DNA of 64,000 bases from NCBI RefSeq assembly GCF_015841355.1, contig NZ_CP064908.1:868001-932000 (forward strand), in the 5' to 3' direction. The notes beneath the pieces are model-generated. The model made no database searches. It saw only the letters and a list, made by a program, of their open reading frames with translations, and was not told the DNA's origin. Each line of letters starts with the position of its first letter. Position 1 is the stretch's first letter. Source of the DNA: Synechococcus sp. CBW1107. Lineage in GTDB: Bacteria; Cyanobacteriota; Cyanobacteriia; PCC-6307; Cyanobiaceae. A program made the translations under genes and the position numbers. Positions 1-8,618 of this stretch are shown here, piece after piece.

Positions 1-470
1 ACGAGCTGCTGCCCGCCCTGCAGCGCCGTCACCAGGGCAGAGGGGATCTGCCGCGACACAACATCGAGGCGATCCGCAAGGAGACCGCAACAGAGGTGCT
101 GCGCGGGGCAGACGAGATCATCCACCTCACCGGCGTGTCGCAGGCCGAGGCCCTGCTCAGCGTCCTGGAGGAGATCCAGGCCAGCAGAAGTACCGCCGGC
201 GCTGAGGTGCAGCAACGCGTCTCGCACCGCGCAGGGGCGGCCTGGCTGACGGCCGATCAACTGGCGGACCGACTGGATGGCACGCTTCGCCACACCAACC
301 AGCGGCTCGCTGCCGCCGAATTGCAGCAGCGCAACGAGGACGACGACTGGCAGCTCACAGAAGCCGGTCGCGACTGGGGCGTCGCCCTGCCGCTCTGCAG
401 TCGGGGAGAGCGCCGCCAGCAGATCCTCTGGGATCCGGCAGTGGTGGCGTTGCTGCACCAGACCAACTGA
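1..470 (+). CDS. Phage antirepressor-like protein, C-terminal part (partial at window start)
   Basis: The frame is open from the window edge (codons in phase with position 3) to a TGA at 468-470, so the gene begins outside. A GTG at 96 is in frame, but coding similarity of style continues upstream of it, so I treat the gene as truncated by the window. The last ~75 residues read like the winged-helix C-terminal module of phage antirepressors: an 'AWLTADQLADRL' helix, an 'NQRLAAAELQQR' helix, then 'WQLTEAGR' and a closing 'ILWDPAVVALL'. It precedes an AlpA-type regulator and an integrase, which fits the edge of an integrated element. The family assignment is by pattern only. Confidence 0.55.
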   Translation, partial: ELLPALQRRHQGRGDLPRHNIEAIRKETATEVLRGADEIIHLTGVSQAEALLSVLEEIQASRSTAGAEVQQRVSHRAGAAWLTADQLADRLDGTLRHTNQRLAAAELQQRNEDDDWQLTEAGRDWGVALPLCSRGERRQQILWDPAVVALLHQTN

Positions 471-520
471 AAGGCACCCAACCAATCCAAGACACGCACC
501 TGAGACCCAGACCATCAGCC

Positions 521-727
521 ATGACATCCGCAACCGATCGACTGCTGCGGCTCCCGGAGGTGATCCACCGGGTCGGCCTTTCACGCACCACCATCTACAG
601 CCTGATCGCCACAGGCGAGTTCCCTAGGCAAATCGTGATTGGCCCGCGGGCGGTGGCCTGGTCCCAGCAGGAGCTGGAGGACTGGATCACTTCGAAGCGT
701 CAGGCGGCCTGCAGCGCTGATGGTTGA
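521..727 (+). CDS. AlpA-family regulator / excisionase-like protein
   Basis: A 68-residue protein with the AlpA pattern: 'LLRLPEVIHRVGLSRTTIY' is the helix-turn-helix, followed by 'GEFPRQIVIGPRAVAW' (the wing) and 'ELEDWI'. AlpA proteins activate integrase/excision genes of P4-like elements. Its 3' end overlaps the 3' end of the convergent integrase gene by 28 bp, so the two genes form the tail-to-tail control pair of the element. Start is the ATG at 521. Confidence 0.8.
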   Translation: MTSATDRLLRLPEVIHRVGLSRTTIYSLIATGEFPRQIVIGPRAVAWSQQELEDWITSKRQAACSADG

Positions 728-1980
728 CCAGCCATCTCTGCGCTCAGCTCTGAGACCGGCGCCAGAGCGGCAGCGACGGCCACCTGATCGAGCAGATCGG
801 CCCAGCGCTGCAGCATGTCGGACCGCTCCTCGAGGTATTCGGCCCAGTCGTAGGCGCGGCTGACGCTGTTGCCATCGGCATGGGCCAGCTGCTTTTCGGT
901 GACCACCCTGGGGATCTTGAGCTGCTCGATGCAGTTCGTCTGCCCAAACCCCCTGAAACCATGGGGTGTCTGCCGCCCCTGGAAGCCCATGCGCCGCAGC
1001 AGCATCGAGAGGCAGCCATTGCTCATCACCCGCAGTTCTCCATTGCCTCGGTGGTTGGGGGTGTGAAAGACCAGATCGGTGTGGCCACTGATCGGCCGCT
1101 GCAGGTCAAACAACAGCCGCGCCTGCGATGAGAGCGGCACGATGTGACGAACGCGCGTCTTCATGCGTTCAGCGGGAATGATCCACTGACGACCCTCGAT
1201 ATCAACTTCGCTCCAACGGGCTTCCCTGAGTTCACTGGGTCGCACCAGGGTGAGCATCATCAGGCGCAGCGCGATGATGCTGCTGCGCTCAGCCAGCCGC
1301 TGCCGCTCAAAGCGATCGATCACTGCCAGCAGCTCGGGAAGCTCCACCCAGCTGATGCGGGGGTAGTGGGTGACGCGGGTGGCGGCGATGACCTTGCGGG
1401 CTTTGACGGCGGGATTGTCCTGCCGAAGTTCGAGGTCAACGGCGTGCTCAATCACGCGACGGGTGACGTCGTTGCAGCGACGGGCCTGTTCATGGGCACC
1501 CCTGGCGAGGATGGGTGCGAGCAGCCGGGTTTCAATATCGCTGCGCGTGATCGCCTCGATATCCAGTTGACCCAGTACCGGGATCACGAAGTGATCAAGT
1601 TTCTCCCGCATATCTCTGCAGTAGCGGGGGCTCCAGCTGGCGCTGTGGTGCTCAAACCAGACCTGTGCGATCTGGGTGAACGGTCGGCGACTGTTCTGCA
1701 CCTGCTTGCGCTGCTGGCCTGGGGCCTGGGTGCGTGGGTCGATGCCGGTTTTGATCCAGGTGTTCAGCTCCAGGGCCAGCTTGCGGGCATCGGCTAGCCG
1801 CACGGCCGGATAGGAGCCGATGGTGAAGGTGCGGCGTACTCCCTGCCAGCGGTAGTCCTTACGCCAGGTCTTGGAGCCGGAGCGCGCCACCCAGAGGTAG
1901 AGGCCGTCACGGTCGTGGTGCTTGGTGCCCGGGCGGTCCGGATCGGGCCGCAGGGCCTGGATCGCCTTGTCACTGAGCAT
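700..1980 (-). CDS. P4-type tyrosine integrase (DUF4102 arm-binding domain)
   Basis: A 426-residue tyrosine recombinase. The N-terminal ~90 residues are the arm-binding domain ('MLSDKAIQAL', 'DGLYLWVARSGSKTW', 'TIGSYPAVRLADAR'). The catalytic domain has Arg in 'TLVRPSELREARW', His-x-x-Arg in 'PHGFRGFG', 'QLAHAD' and the nucleophile Tyr in 'SRAYDWAEYLEER'. Such integrases catalyse integration into the 3' end of tRNA genes. The gene starts 224 bp from the 3' end of tRNA-Ser and points away from it, so its element lies to the left. The residue after the HxxR is unusual ('GFGQTN' where most relatives have 'ATAATL'), but all catalytic residues are present. Confidence 0.92.
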   Translation of the reverse strand: MLSDKAIQALRPDPDRPGTKHHDRDGLYLWVARSGSKTWRKDYRWQGVRRTFTIGSYPAVRLADARKLALELNTWIKTGIDPRTQAPGQQRKQVQNSRRPFTQIAQVWFEHHSASWSPRYCRDMREKLDHFVIPVLGQLDIEAITRSDIETRLLAPILARGAHEQARRCNDVTRRVIEHAVDLELRQDNPAVKARKVIAATRVTHYPRISWVELPELLAVIDRFERQRLAERSSIIALRLMMLTLVRPSELREARWSEVDIEGRQWIIPAERMKTRVRHIVPLSSQARLLFDLQRPISGHTDLVFHTPNHRGNGELRVMSNGCLSMLLRRMGFQGRQTPHGFRGFGQTNCIEQLKIPRVVTEKQLAHADGNSVSRAYDWAEYLEERSDMLQRWADLLDQVAVAAALAPVSELSAEMAGQPSALQAA

Positions 1981-2038
1981 GACGGACAGCGCCGGAACGC
2001 TGGCGCGGGAGGGGATGTCGGCGGTTCGGCAAGCCAGG

Positions 2039-2088
2039 TGACGGTATAGACCCGGACCCGGCTGGCTATACCGTCAAAAATACCGTCA
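2039..2088. promoter_or_regulatory. Inverted repeat upstream of the integrase, with a third half-site
   Basis: TGACGGTATAG at 2039-2049 is an exact inverted copy of CTATACCGTCA at 2066-2076. A third partial copy, TACCGTCA, follows at 2081-2088. The group lies 58-108 bp upstream of the integrase start, between it and the tRNA. This is where arm-type integrase sites or an autoregulatory operator would be expected. Function is inferred from position and symmetry only. Confidence 0.5.
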
Positions 2089-2203
2089 TCCGCAGCGGCT
2101 GTAGCGGGCTCTCAGCGGATCTGCCCGTACGACCTAAAAGCGCAGATCGACTGCCCCACAACGGTTTCAGAATTTCCGCGGATCCCTTCGGATCCTGTGA
2201 AAG

Positions 2204-2288
2204 CGGAGAGGGTGGGATTCGAACCCACGGAAGGTTTCCCTTCAAACGATTTCGAGTCGTTCGCTTTCGACCACTCAGCCACCTCTCC
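2204..2288 (-). tRNA. tRNA-Ser (anticodon CGA)
   Basis: Read on the minus strand it begins GGAGAGGTGGCTGAGTGGTC and closes with CCTCTCC plus discriminator G. The anticodon loop contains CTCGAAA, giving anticodon CGA (serine, UCG codons). There is a long variable arm and a T-loop GGGTTCGAATCCC. It is 85 nt long, and no CCA is encoded (CTT follows). Its 3' end faces the integrase gene, so it is the likely attachment site of the element to the left. Confidence 0.95.
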
Positions 2289-2676
2289 AGAGCCAACCGC
2301 CCGTGCCCGCGGACACCGGTGAATCGCCCAGGCGCCACTCTACGGAGCCGCCGTCCGGGGCCGAGGCCCGGAGGCCTGAAGGGCTCGGCATCGAGGCGAT
2401 CACCGTCGATCCGTGCGGGACGACCTGACGGTTGCCGCTGGGTGTCTTGGAGAGGGCACCCACATCCCAGCTGTCGGCCGAGCGGGAACAAAGACTCCTC
2501 GGACACCACAGGAGAACGGGAAATAACTACATGAATCGTTATTACAATGAAACCGCCTGCGACGACAGGTCAATCTGCAGGGTGGAGCCGTGAACAGCCC
2601 CTACGGACAGGCACCCAGGCTCCCTGCCTGAACGCGTGGCTAGCCTTGAACTCAGAGAGGTGCCGCTGCAGATTCC
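2289..2676. other. Intergenic stretch upstream of tRNA-Ser and the CsbD gene
   Basis: About 390 bp without a convincing gene. Open frames here have no recognisable domain and one of them runs through the tRNA. The right part (2520-2550) is AT-rich compared with its surroundings and could hold the promoter of the CsbD gene, but no clear -35/-10 pair can be named. Confidence 0.4.
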
Positions 2677-3027
2677 ATGACCATTCTCCCAACCAAGTTG
2701 ATGGCCTCGCTGATGGCACTGGCCATCACGCTCGTCACCATGCTGATTCCATTGACTGGCTCAGCCATGGCCATGACGCCTCTCACTCACCCCATCGCAT
2801 TCGCAACCATGTCAAACAAAATGGACGCCGCTGCCAAAGAGGCCGAAGGCAAACTGGAATCGGCCTACGGCGAACTCACAGGCGATACAGGCCACCAGAT
2901 CAAAGGCAAGGCCAAGCAGGTCCAGGCTTCTGCCATGAACACAGCAGAGAACCTGAAGAAAGGCGCACAATCAGTCGCCAGAAATGTTCGTGATGCCGCC
3001 GGACAGGTGGCCGACGATCTCAGCTGA
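2677..3027 (+). CDS. CsbD-family stress protein with N-terminal hydrophobic/signal segment
   Basis: 116 residues. Residues ~8-32 are hydrophobic and end in 'LTGSAMA', like a signal peptide or membrane anchor. From about residue 45 the CsbD pattern appears: 'KMDAAAKEAEGKLESAYGELTG', 'HQIKGKAKQVQAS' and an Ala/Lys/Asp-rich helix. CsbD proteins are small hydrophilic general-stress proteins of unknown mechanism and are usually cytosolic, so the leader is unusual. An ATG at 2809 would give a leaderless CsbD protein. Followed by a DUF302 gene and a proton ATPase on the same strand. Confidence 0.75.
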   Translation: MTILPTKLMASLMALAITLVTMLIPLTGSAMAMTPLTHPIAFATMSNKMDAAAKEAEGKLESAYGELTGDTGHQIKGKAKQVQASAMNTAENLKKGAQSVARNVRDAAGQVADDLS

Positions 3028-3126
3028 ATCACGCGCCACAAGGGCCTGCTGATCAGCGCGCTGCTTGCCATCCAGGCACGCCTGATCAGCGGGCATCGGC
3101 TCTGAGCATTCGAAGAATCTGATTCT

Positions 3127-3528
3127 ATGAATCCCTATTTCATCGTTGACACGGACAAATCGTTCGAGCAGGCCAGCAGCGATCTTCAGGCTGCTGTTGC
3201 CGCCCAGGGGTTCGGTGTTCTGACTGTGCTTGATCTTGGCGACAGCCTGCGCAGCAAGGGCATCACCTTCGCTGAGAACTGCCGGGTCTTCGAGGTCTGC
3301 AACCCCAGGCAGGCGGCCAAGGTGTTGATGAACGACATGAGGCTGACCATGGCTCTGCCCTGCCGGATCTCCATCTACACCGAGGCTGGCCAGACCCGGA
3401 TCGGCATGATCCGGCCCGAGGGCATGTTGCTCAATCTGTCCTCGGAACCGGAGCTGGCGGAGGTGGCGCGAGAGGTCGAATCCTCCACCACAGCCATCAT
3501 CCAGGCAGCAGCGTCCCACAGCACCTGA
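3127..3528 (+). CDS. DUF302 family protein
   Basis: 133 residues with the DUF302 layout: 'SFEQASSDLQAAVAAQGFGVLTVLDL', 'FEVCNPRQAAKVL', 'LPCRISIYTEAGQTRIGMIRP' and a C-terminal helix. DUF302 proteins form a single alpha/beta domain of uncertain function, often near metal or membrane-stress genes. No signal peptide is visible. It sits 55 bp upstream of the P-type ATPase and is probably co-transcribed with it. Confidence 0.8.
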   Translation: MNPYFIVDTDKSFEQASSDLQAAVAAQGFGVLTVLDLGDSLRSKGITFAENCRVFEVCNPRQAAKVLMNDMRLTMALPCRISIYTEAGQTRIGMIRPEGMLLNLSSEPELAEVAREVESSTTAIIQAAASHST

Positions 3529-3582
3529 GGATGATGCCTGATCCATGCGTGGCCGAGCTGGCTTAGCTCCAGGGAAAGGACG

Positions 3583-6090
3583 ATGAATCCAGCACATCAA
3601 CGCCATGGCCACAATGAGTTGCTGGACGATCTGGACACCCAGCAACTGCAGGACAAGCTGAAGTCTTCTCCGGACGGGCTCAGCCAGGGTGAAGCTCTGC
3701 GCCGCTTGAAGCAGTACGGCAGCAACGAGCTTGCCGAAAAGAAGACGAATCAGATTCTGAAGTTTCTGACCTATTTCTGGGGACCAATTCCCTGGATGAT
3801 TGAAGCAGCCGTGGTTCTTTCCGCGCTGGCCCAGCATTGGCCCGACTTCGCCATCATCCTGCTGCTGCTTCTTGCCAACGCTGGGATTGGCTTCTGGGAA
3901 GAGCACCAGGCCGGCAATGCCATCGCGGCACTGAAAGCCAAGCTGGCCATCAAGGCCCAGGTGAAACGCGATGGCCAGTGGACCTCCGTGGAGTCACGTG
4001 AACTGGTGCCGGGCGACGTCATCCATGTACGCCTCGGCGACATCGTGCCGGCGGATGCCCGCCTGCTGGATGGGGAGCCGCTGCAAGTCGATCAATCTGC
4101 CCTGACGGGAGAATCGTTGCCAGCCACGCGCCGATGCGGTGAAGCCGTGTTCTCGGGATCGATCATTCGCCGGGGTGAAATCGATGCGATGGTCTATGCC
4201 ACAGGTGCGAACACCTACTTCGGCAAAACAGCGGAGTTGGTGCAGGCTGCTCACAGCGTCAGCCATTTCCAACAAGCCGTTCTGAAGATCGGAAATGTCC
4301 TGATCCTGCTGGCACTGGCTTTGGTCACGGTGATCATTGCCGTGGCGGTGTTGCGCGGCGACCCCCTACTCACCACCCTTCAGTTCGCCCTGGTGTTGAC
4401 CGTTGCCGCGATCCCCGTGGCCATGCCCACGGTGCTCTCAGTGACCATGGCTGTGGGGGCGCGCCAGTTGACGATGAGAGGGGCGATCGTGACGCGGCTG
4501 GCGGCGATCGAGGAATTGGCTGGGGTGGATGTGCTCTGCTCGGACAAAACCGGCACGCTGACCAAGAACGCTCTGACCCTTGGCGATCCCTTCAGCGTGG
4601 ATTCATCGGCCGTTGCCAGTGGGCCGGACCTGGTGATCTTCACCGCGGCCCTGGCGTCGCGAGCTGACAACAAGGATCCGATCGACCGGGCTGTGCTTGA
4701 TGGACTCAGTGAGGGCCAGAGTCTGGAGGACTACCAGGTGGTTCATTTCCAGTCTTTCGACCCGGTGCATAAGCGAACTGAAGCCACCGTCAGGGGGCTG
4801 GATGGAGTGGCCTTCAAGGTCTCCAAGGGCGCCCCGCAGGTGATTCTGGCGTTGTCAGCCAATGCTGCCCAGGTGAAGACCGCCGTCGAGCGCGCAATCA
4901 ACGGGTTTGCTGCACGGGGCTTCCGCTCACTGGGAGTGGCCCGCACGGATGCGGAAGACCAATGGCAGTTTCTCGGTGTCCTTCCCCTGTTTGATCCTCC
5001 TCGAGAGGAAGCCAAGGCGACCATCGCGACCGCGCTCCAGATGGGCGTGAAGACCAAGATGGTGACGGGTGATCAGTTACCGATCGCCCAAGAAACAGCC
5101 GAGAACCTGGGGATGGGCTCCCTGATCCTCGATGCCAGTGTTTTCGGAACCACGACGACCCAGCCATCGGAGCAGCTGGCGCAGTCGATCGAGAAGGCGG
5201 ATGGCTTCGCCCAGGTGTTTCCTGAGCACAAGTTTCAGATTGTGGATGTCCTCCAGCGGCACGGCCACATCGTCGGCATGACCGGTGATGGGGTCAACGA
5301 TGCACCCGCGCTGAAAAAGGCCGACTGCGGCATCGCCGTTGCGGATGCAACGGATGCGGCGCGCGGCGCGGCCTCCATCGTGCTGATGACACCGGGACTG
5401 TCCGTGATTGTCGAGGCCATCAAGACGAGCCGCAAAATCTTCCAGAGGATGAACAGCTATGCGATCTATCGCATCGCCGAAACACTGCGTGTGCTGTTCT
5501 TCATGACGCTTTCGATCCTGGCCTTTAATTTCTATCCTGTGACGGCCGTGATGATCGTGATGCTGGCCCTGCTCAACGACGGCGCCATCTTGTCAATTGC
5601 CTATGACAACGTTCATTACAGCAACGATCCAGAACGATGGAACATGCGCGTGGTGATGGGGGTCGCGACAATCCTGGGCCTTGTCGGAGTCGTCTCAGCC
5701 TTTGGCTTGTTTTATCTCGGAGAGCGCGTCTTTCAGCTGGATCGCTCTCATCTCCAGACTCTGATGTATCTGAAGCTCTCTGTGGCCGGTCATCTGACGA
5801 TCTTCCTCACACGCACCCGCGGACCCTTCTGGTCGATCCGTCCCGCACGGGTTCTGCTGTGGGCAGTCTGCGGCACACAGCTGGTGGCGACGTTGATCGC
5901 GGTGTATGGATGGTTCATGACCCCCCTCGGCTGGGGCTGGGCCCTGCTGGTGTGGGGCTATGCCCTTGCCTGGTTCCTCGTCAACGACCGCTTGAAATTA
6001 CTCACCTATCGGATCCTGATCCCACAGCCCCATCACCAGCGGCCAGGAGGCCTCAACCCAGCCGATTCAAGCCGGCAGATGCATGCCTAA
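3583..6090 (+). CDS. P-type proton-translocating ATPase (plasma-membrane H+-ATPase type, P3A)
   Basis: 835 residues. N-terminal cation-ATPase domain ('GLSQGEALRRLKQYGSNEL'), a first helix pair ('PIPWMIEAAVVLSAL'), the actuator motif 'ALTGESLPAT', then 'AAIPVAMPTVLSVTMAVGAR' with the transmembrane Pro motif. The phosphorylation site is 'CSDKTGTLTKN' (Asp at residue ~321), with nucleotide-domain 'KGAPQV' and the hinge 'TGDGVNDAPALKKADCGIAV', then six C-terminal helices. The pattern matches fungal/plant/archaeal-type H+-ATPases rather than K+, Cu or Ca pumps. Likely role: proton extrusion under acid or salt stress. RBS AAGGA lies just before the ATG. Confidence 0.9.
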   Translation: MNPAHQRHGHNELLDDLDTQQLQDKLKSSPDGLSQGEALRRLKQYGSNELAEKKTNQILKFLTYFWGPIPWMIEAAVVLSALAQHWPDFAIILLLLLANAGIGFWEEHQAGNAIAALKAKLAIKAQVKRDGQWTSVESRELVPGDVIHVRLGDIVPADARLLDGEPLQVDQSALTGESLPATRRCGEAVFSGSIIRRGEIDAMVYATGANTYFGKTAELVQAAHSVSHFQQAVLKIGNVLILLALALVTVIIAVAVLRGDPLLTTLQFALVLTVAAIPVAMPTVLSVTMAVGARQLTMRGAIVTRLAAIEELAGVDVLCSDKTGTLTKNALTLGDPFSVDSSAVASGPDLVIFTAALASRADNKDPIDRAVLDGLSEGQSLEDYQVVHFQSFDPVHKRTEATVRGLDGVAFKVSKGAPQVILALSANAAQVKTAVERAINGFAARGFRSLGVARTDAEDQWQFLGVLPLFDPPREEAKATIATALQMGVKTKMVTGDQLPIAQETAENLGMGSLILDASVFGTTTTQPSEQLAQSIEKADGFAQVFPEHKFQIVDVLQRHGHIVGMTGDGVNDAPALKKADCGIAVADATDAARGAASIVLMTPGLSVIVEAIKTSRKIFQRMNSYAIYRIAETLRVLFFMTLSILAFNFYPVTAVMIVMLALLNDGAILSIAYDNVHYSNDPERWNMRVVMGVATILGLVGVVSAFGLFYLGERVFQLDRSHLQTLMYLKLSVAGHLTIFLTRTRGPFWSIRPARVLLWAVCGTQLVATLIAVYGWFMTPLGWGWALLVWGYALAWFLVNDRLKLLTYRILIPQPHHQRPGGLNPADSSRQMHA

Positions 6091-6308
6091 AGCAGACTCG
6101 CCAGGGCTGCCTATGGGGCCATGTTCAACCACACGAGCACAGCCCACGCACCCAGGTCGATCATCCCCGCAGATCACCAATGGTTCAGACGGCTTGCCGT
6201 AGCCACCACAATTCATCCAAAGCTCAAGGAGATGATTGAGCAACAGAATTAGGACTGCTCTGGGCAACACGCCGTTGAGAACGGCACATGGTGATCAGCT
6301 CGGAGCCA

Positions 6309-8378
6309 TCAGCCTGGAGCGCCCTGCAGGGATCCGCTCGCCCCGCTGGCACTCCAGCCCTGGGGCAACCCGGGGGCTTCGCCGCTGAGCCACACCTGCC
6401 GGGGACCAGCCGCGCTCAACTGCCGCTGCTGGCGGCGGCTGGGACGGAAGCCCAGCCACACCCCCGCCACCGGTTCGCCGCCGGCCGGGCCCTGATGGCT
6501 CCAGGCCTCGAGCGACTGGGGATCCGGCAGCAGCCACCAGCGGTGGCGGCCGATGCCGAGGGCCAGGGCCTGGCTGTCGCCGCTGAGGGGAGCCAGGCTG
6601 AGGCCGGGGCTCTCCAGGCGCTGACCCGGCTGCAGGCTGTTCTGGCCGGCGCTGCTGGAGACCAGCAGGGAGGTCTGGCCGCTCCAGCAGGCCGGATCGT
6701 CCGGGGCGACCGGATCCAGCAGGGTGATCCAGTCGTAGCGCTCCATGCCCAGGCCGCTCGCGAGCTTGCGGGCATCGGAGCAGCTGAGGCCATCGGCCTT
6801 GCCACTGACCAGGGCGCCGCGGCCCCGGTGGCGGGCCACCAGCAGATCGCCACTCCAGCGGTGCACCAGCAGCAGCGCATCGCCGCCGAGCAGGGCGAGA
6901 TGCACCGCCAGCACCAGGGCCAGCCCCGCCGCCCCCAGCCGCCGCGGCCAGGCCCCCGCGCCCGGCAACAACCAGGGCAGCAGCGAGAGGCCGAAGAGCA
7001 GCACCAGCGCCGGGAGCGGACGACCCAGCTGCCACTGGGCCATCGGCAGGGCCGCGATGGCGCGGGTGATGGCCAGCAGCAGGCCGCTCAGTGGCAGAAG
7101 CGGCCAGGCCAGCAACGGCACCAGGGGCGGCAGCAGCACCGCCGAGAGGGCCAGGGCCATCGCGCCGAGGGTGAGCGGGCTGAGCAGGGGGGCCACCAGC
7201 AGGTTGGCCGGCACGGCGTACAACGGCACGATGCCGAAGTGGTGCAACTGCAGCGGCAGGGTCCAGAGCGAGGCGGCCACGGGCACCGCCAGCCCCGCCG
7301 CCGCCCAGGCCGGCAGACGCCCGGCCAGGGCCGTCTCCAGGGGGCGGGCGGTGAGGATCAGTCCGGCGGTGGCCGCCACCGAGAGCTGGAACCCCACGTC
7401 CTGCAGCCACCAGGGCTGCACCAGCAGCATCAGCAGCACGCTCAGCAGCAGCACCCCCAGGGGCCGGCTGCGGCCGCCGCTCTCCAGCACCGCAAAGGCC
7501 ACCCCACCCATCAGCACCGCCCGCACCACCGAGGGCTGGGGGCCCGCCAGCAGCAGGAACAGCAGCATGGCCCCAAGGGCCAGGGCGCAGCGGGGGGGCC
7601 TCGGCAGCCGCCGTCCGAGAGCCATCACGGCGCCGAGCAGCACCGAGAGGTGGAAGCCGGAGGCCGCCAGGGCATGGGAGAGCCCGGCGGCGCGGAAGCT
7701 GGCGGCCACATCCGCCGGCAGAGGCACCACGGCGCTGCCCAGCCCGAGGGCCGCCAGAATCCCTCCCCGGCGTTCGCCGCCCTGCCGGATCAGGGTGGCG
7801 GCCATGCGGCGGCGCAGGTCGGCGATGGGGGTGGCCGGGCGCGCCAGCACCTTCAGATCCGTGCTGGCCCCCAGGCGCAGCTGGCTCCAGATGCCGCGGC
7901 GGGCCAGGCGCTCCGCCGGACCGCTCAGCAGCGGATGGGGCCCTGAGGCCGGCCGCCGCAGAATTCCATGGGCCTCCACCAGCCAGCCCTGACGCAGGGG
8001 CGGGCAGGGCTGGAGCTGCAGCTCGGTGCTGCCGCCCGCCAGCCGCAGCGGCACCGAGCAGCCCGCCGAATCGCCGCGCAGGCGGGGATCACTGCTGAGC
8101 TGGCCACGCAGCACCAGCTCACGGCCGTCCAGGCCCTGCAACAGCTGAACGGGATCGGCGGGACCAGGATGGGGCTGACGCCAGAGCGCCCAGAGCAGCA
8201 GCGACGGGGCGATCACCAGCAGGGCCAGCGCCGGCAGCGGCCGTGCCCCCAGCCGCCGCGCCCGCCACCAGCCGGCGGCGCCCAGCAGGAGCAGGAGGGC
8301 CAGCCGGGGTGCGGCGGCCAGGGGCACGGTGCCCAGGGCCAGCCCCGCGAGGGCGAGCGACACCACCAGAAAGGGCAT
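6309..8378 (-). CDS. comEC: ComEC/Rec2-family DNA uptake channel protein
   Basis: 689 residues. N-terminal hydrophobic helices and an OB-like domain ('LVLRGQLSSDPRL'), then the competence domain with 'AAGLSHALAASGFHLSVLLG', 'PSVVRAVLMGG' and 'QDVGFQLSVAATAGLI', followed by more helices. The C-terminal ~180 residues are a shortened soluble domain without a clear metallo-beta-lactamase HxHxDH motif, so it may lack the nuclease-like domain found in longer relatives. ComEC forms the inner-membrane channel for single-stranded DNA in natural transformation. It is the last gene of a minus-strand run after glyQ. Confidence 0.88.
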   Translation of the reverse strand: MPFLVVSLALAGLALGTVPLAAAPRLALLLLLGAAGWWRARRLGARPLPALALLVIAPSLLLWALWRQPHPGPADPVQLLQGLDGRELVLRGQLSSDPRLRGDSAGCSVPLRLAGGSTELQLQPCPPLRQGWLVEAHGILRRPASGPHPLLSGPAERLARRGIWSQLRLGASTDLKVLARPATPIADLRRRMAATLIRQGGERRGGILAALGLGSAVVPLPADVAASFRAAGLSHALAASGFHLSVLLGAVMALGRRLPRPPRCALALGAMLLFLLLAGPQPSVVRAVLMGGVAFAVLESGGRSRPLGVLLLSVLLMLLVQPWWLQDVGFQLSVAATAGLILTARPLETALAGRLPAWAAAGLAVPVAASLWTLPLQLHHFGIVPLYAVPANLLVAPLLSPLTLGAMALALSAVLLPPLVPLLAWPLLPLSGLLLAITRAIAALPMAQWQLGRPLPALVLLFGLSLLPWLLPGAGAWPRRLGAAGLALVLAVHLALLGGDALLLVHRWSGDLLVARHRGRGALVSGKADGLSCSDARKLASGLGMERYDWITLLDPVAPDDPACWSGQTSLLVSSSAGQNSLQPGQRLESPGLSLAPLSGDSQALALGIGRHRWWLLPDPQSLEAWSHQGPAGGEPVAGVWLGFRPSRRQQRQLSAAGPRQVWLSGEAPGLPQGWSASGASGSLQGAPG

Positions 8379-8428
8379 GGGACCAACACCAGCCCCGCAA
8401 GGGTTCCCAGCCCAGGGGCCTCCGGTCG

Positions 8429-8608
8429 TCAGCCGGGCAGGCTGAGCATCAGTTCACAGAGCTGGCGGCTGGGCAGCTCCTGACCCAGCAGCGGAGCCAC
8501 CAGGACCGCCAGGGGCCGCAGCCGGCAGGGCCAGATCGCCCGCTCCGTGAGCCGGCCCGCCTGGAAGCTCCCGGCGATCAGCACCACCGCCAGCAGGCTG
8601 CGTTTCAT
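8429..8608 (-). CDS. Small conserved-position protein between glyQ and comEC
   Basis: A 59-residue reading frame, ATG at 8608, stop at 8429. It begins 'MKRSLLAVVLIAGSF' (a short hydrophobic N-terminus, possibly a signal/anchor) and ends 'ELPSRQLCELMLSLPG'. It lies 10 bp after the glyQ stop and ~50 bp before comEC on the same strand, so it is probably co-transcribed. No family recognised. The basis is a complete frame with tight spacing. Confidence 0.55.
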   Translation of the reverse strand: MKRSLLAVVLIAGSFQAGRLTERAIWPCRLRPLAVLVAPLLGQELPSRQLCELMLSLPG

Positions 8609-8618
8609 CGGAGTGCCC

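Noticed and set aside
2066-2509. 147-residue minus-strand frame near tRNA-Ser
   Set aside because: It reads through the tRNA gene and has no domain.
6288-7946. 552-residue plus-strand open frame opposite comEC
   Set aside because: Gln/Arg/His-rich low-complexity sequence opposite a clear comEC. Long antisense frames are common in GC-rich DNA.
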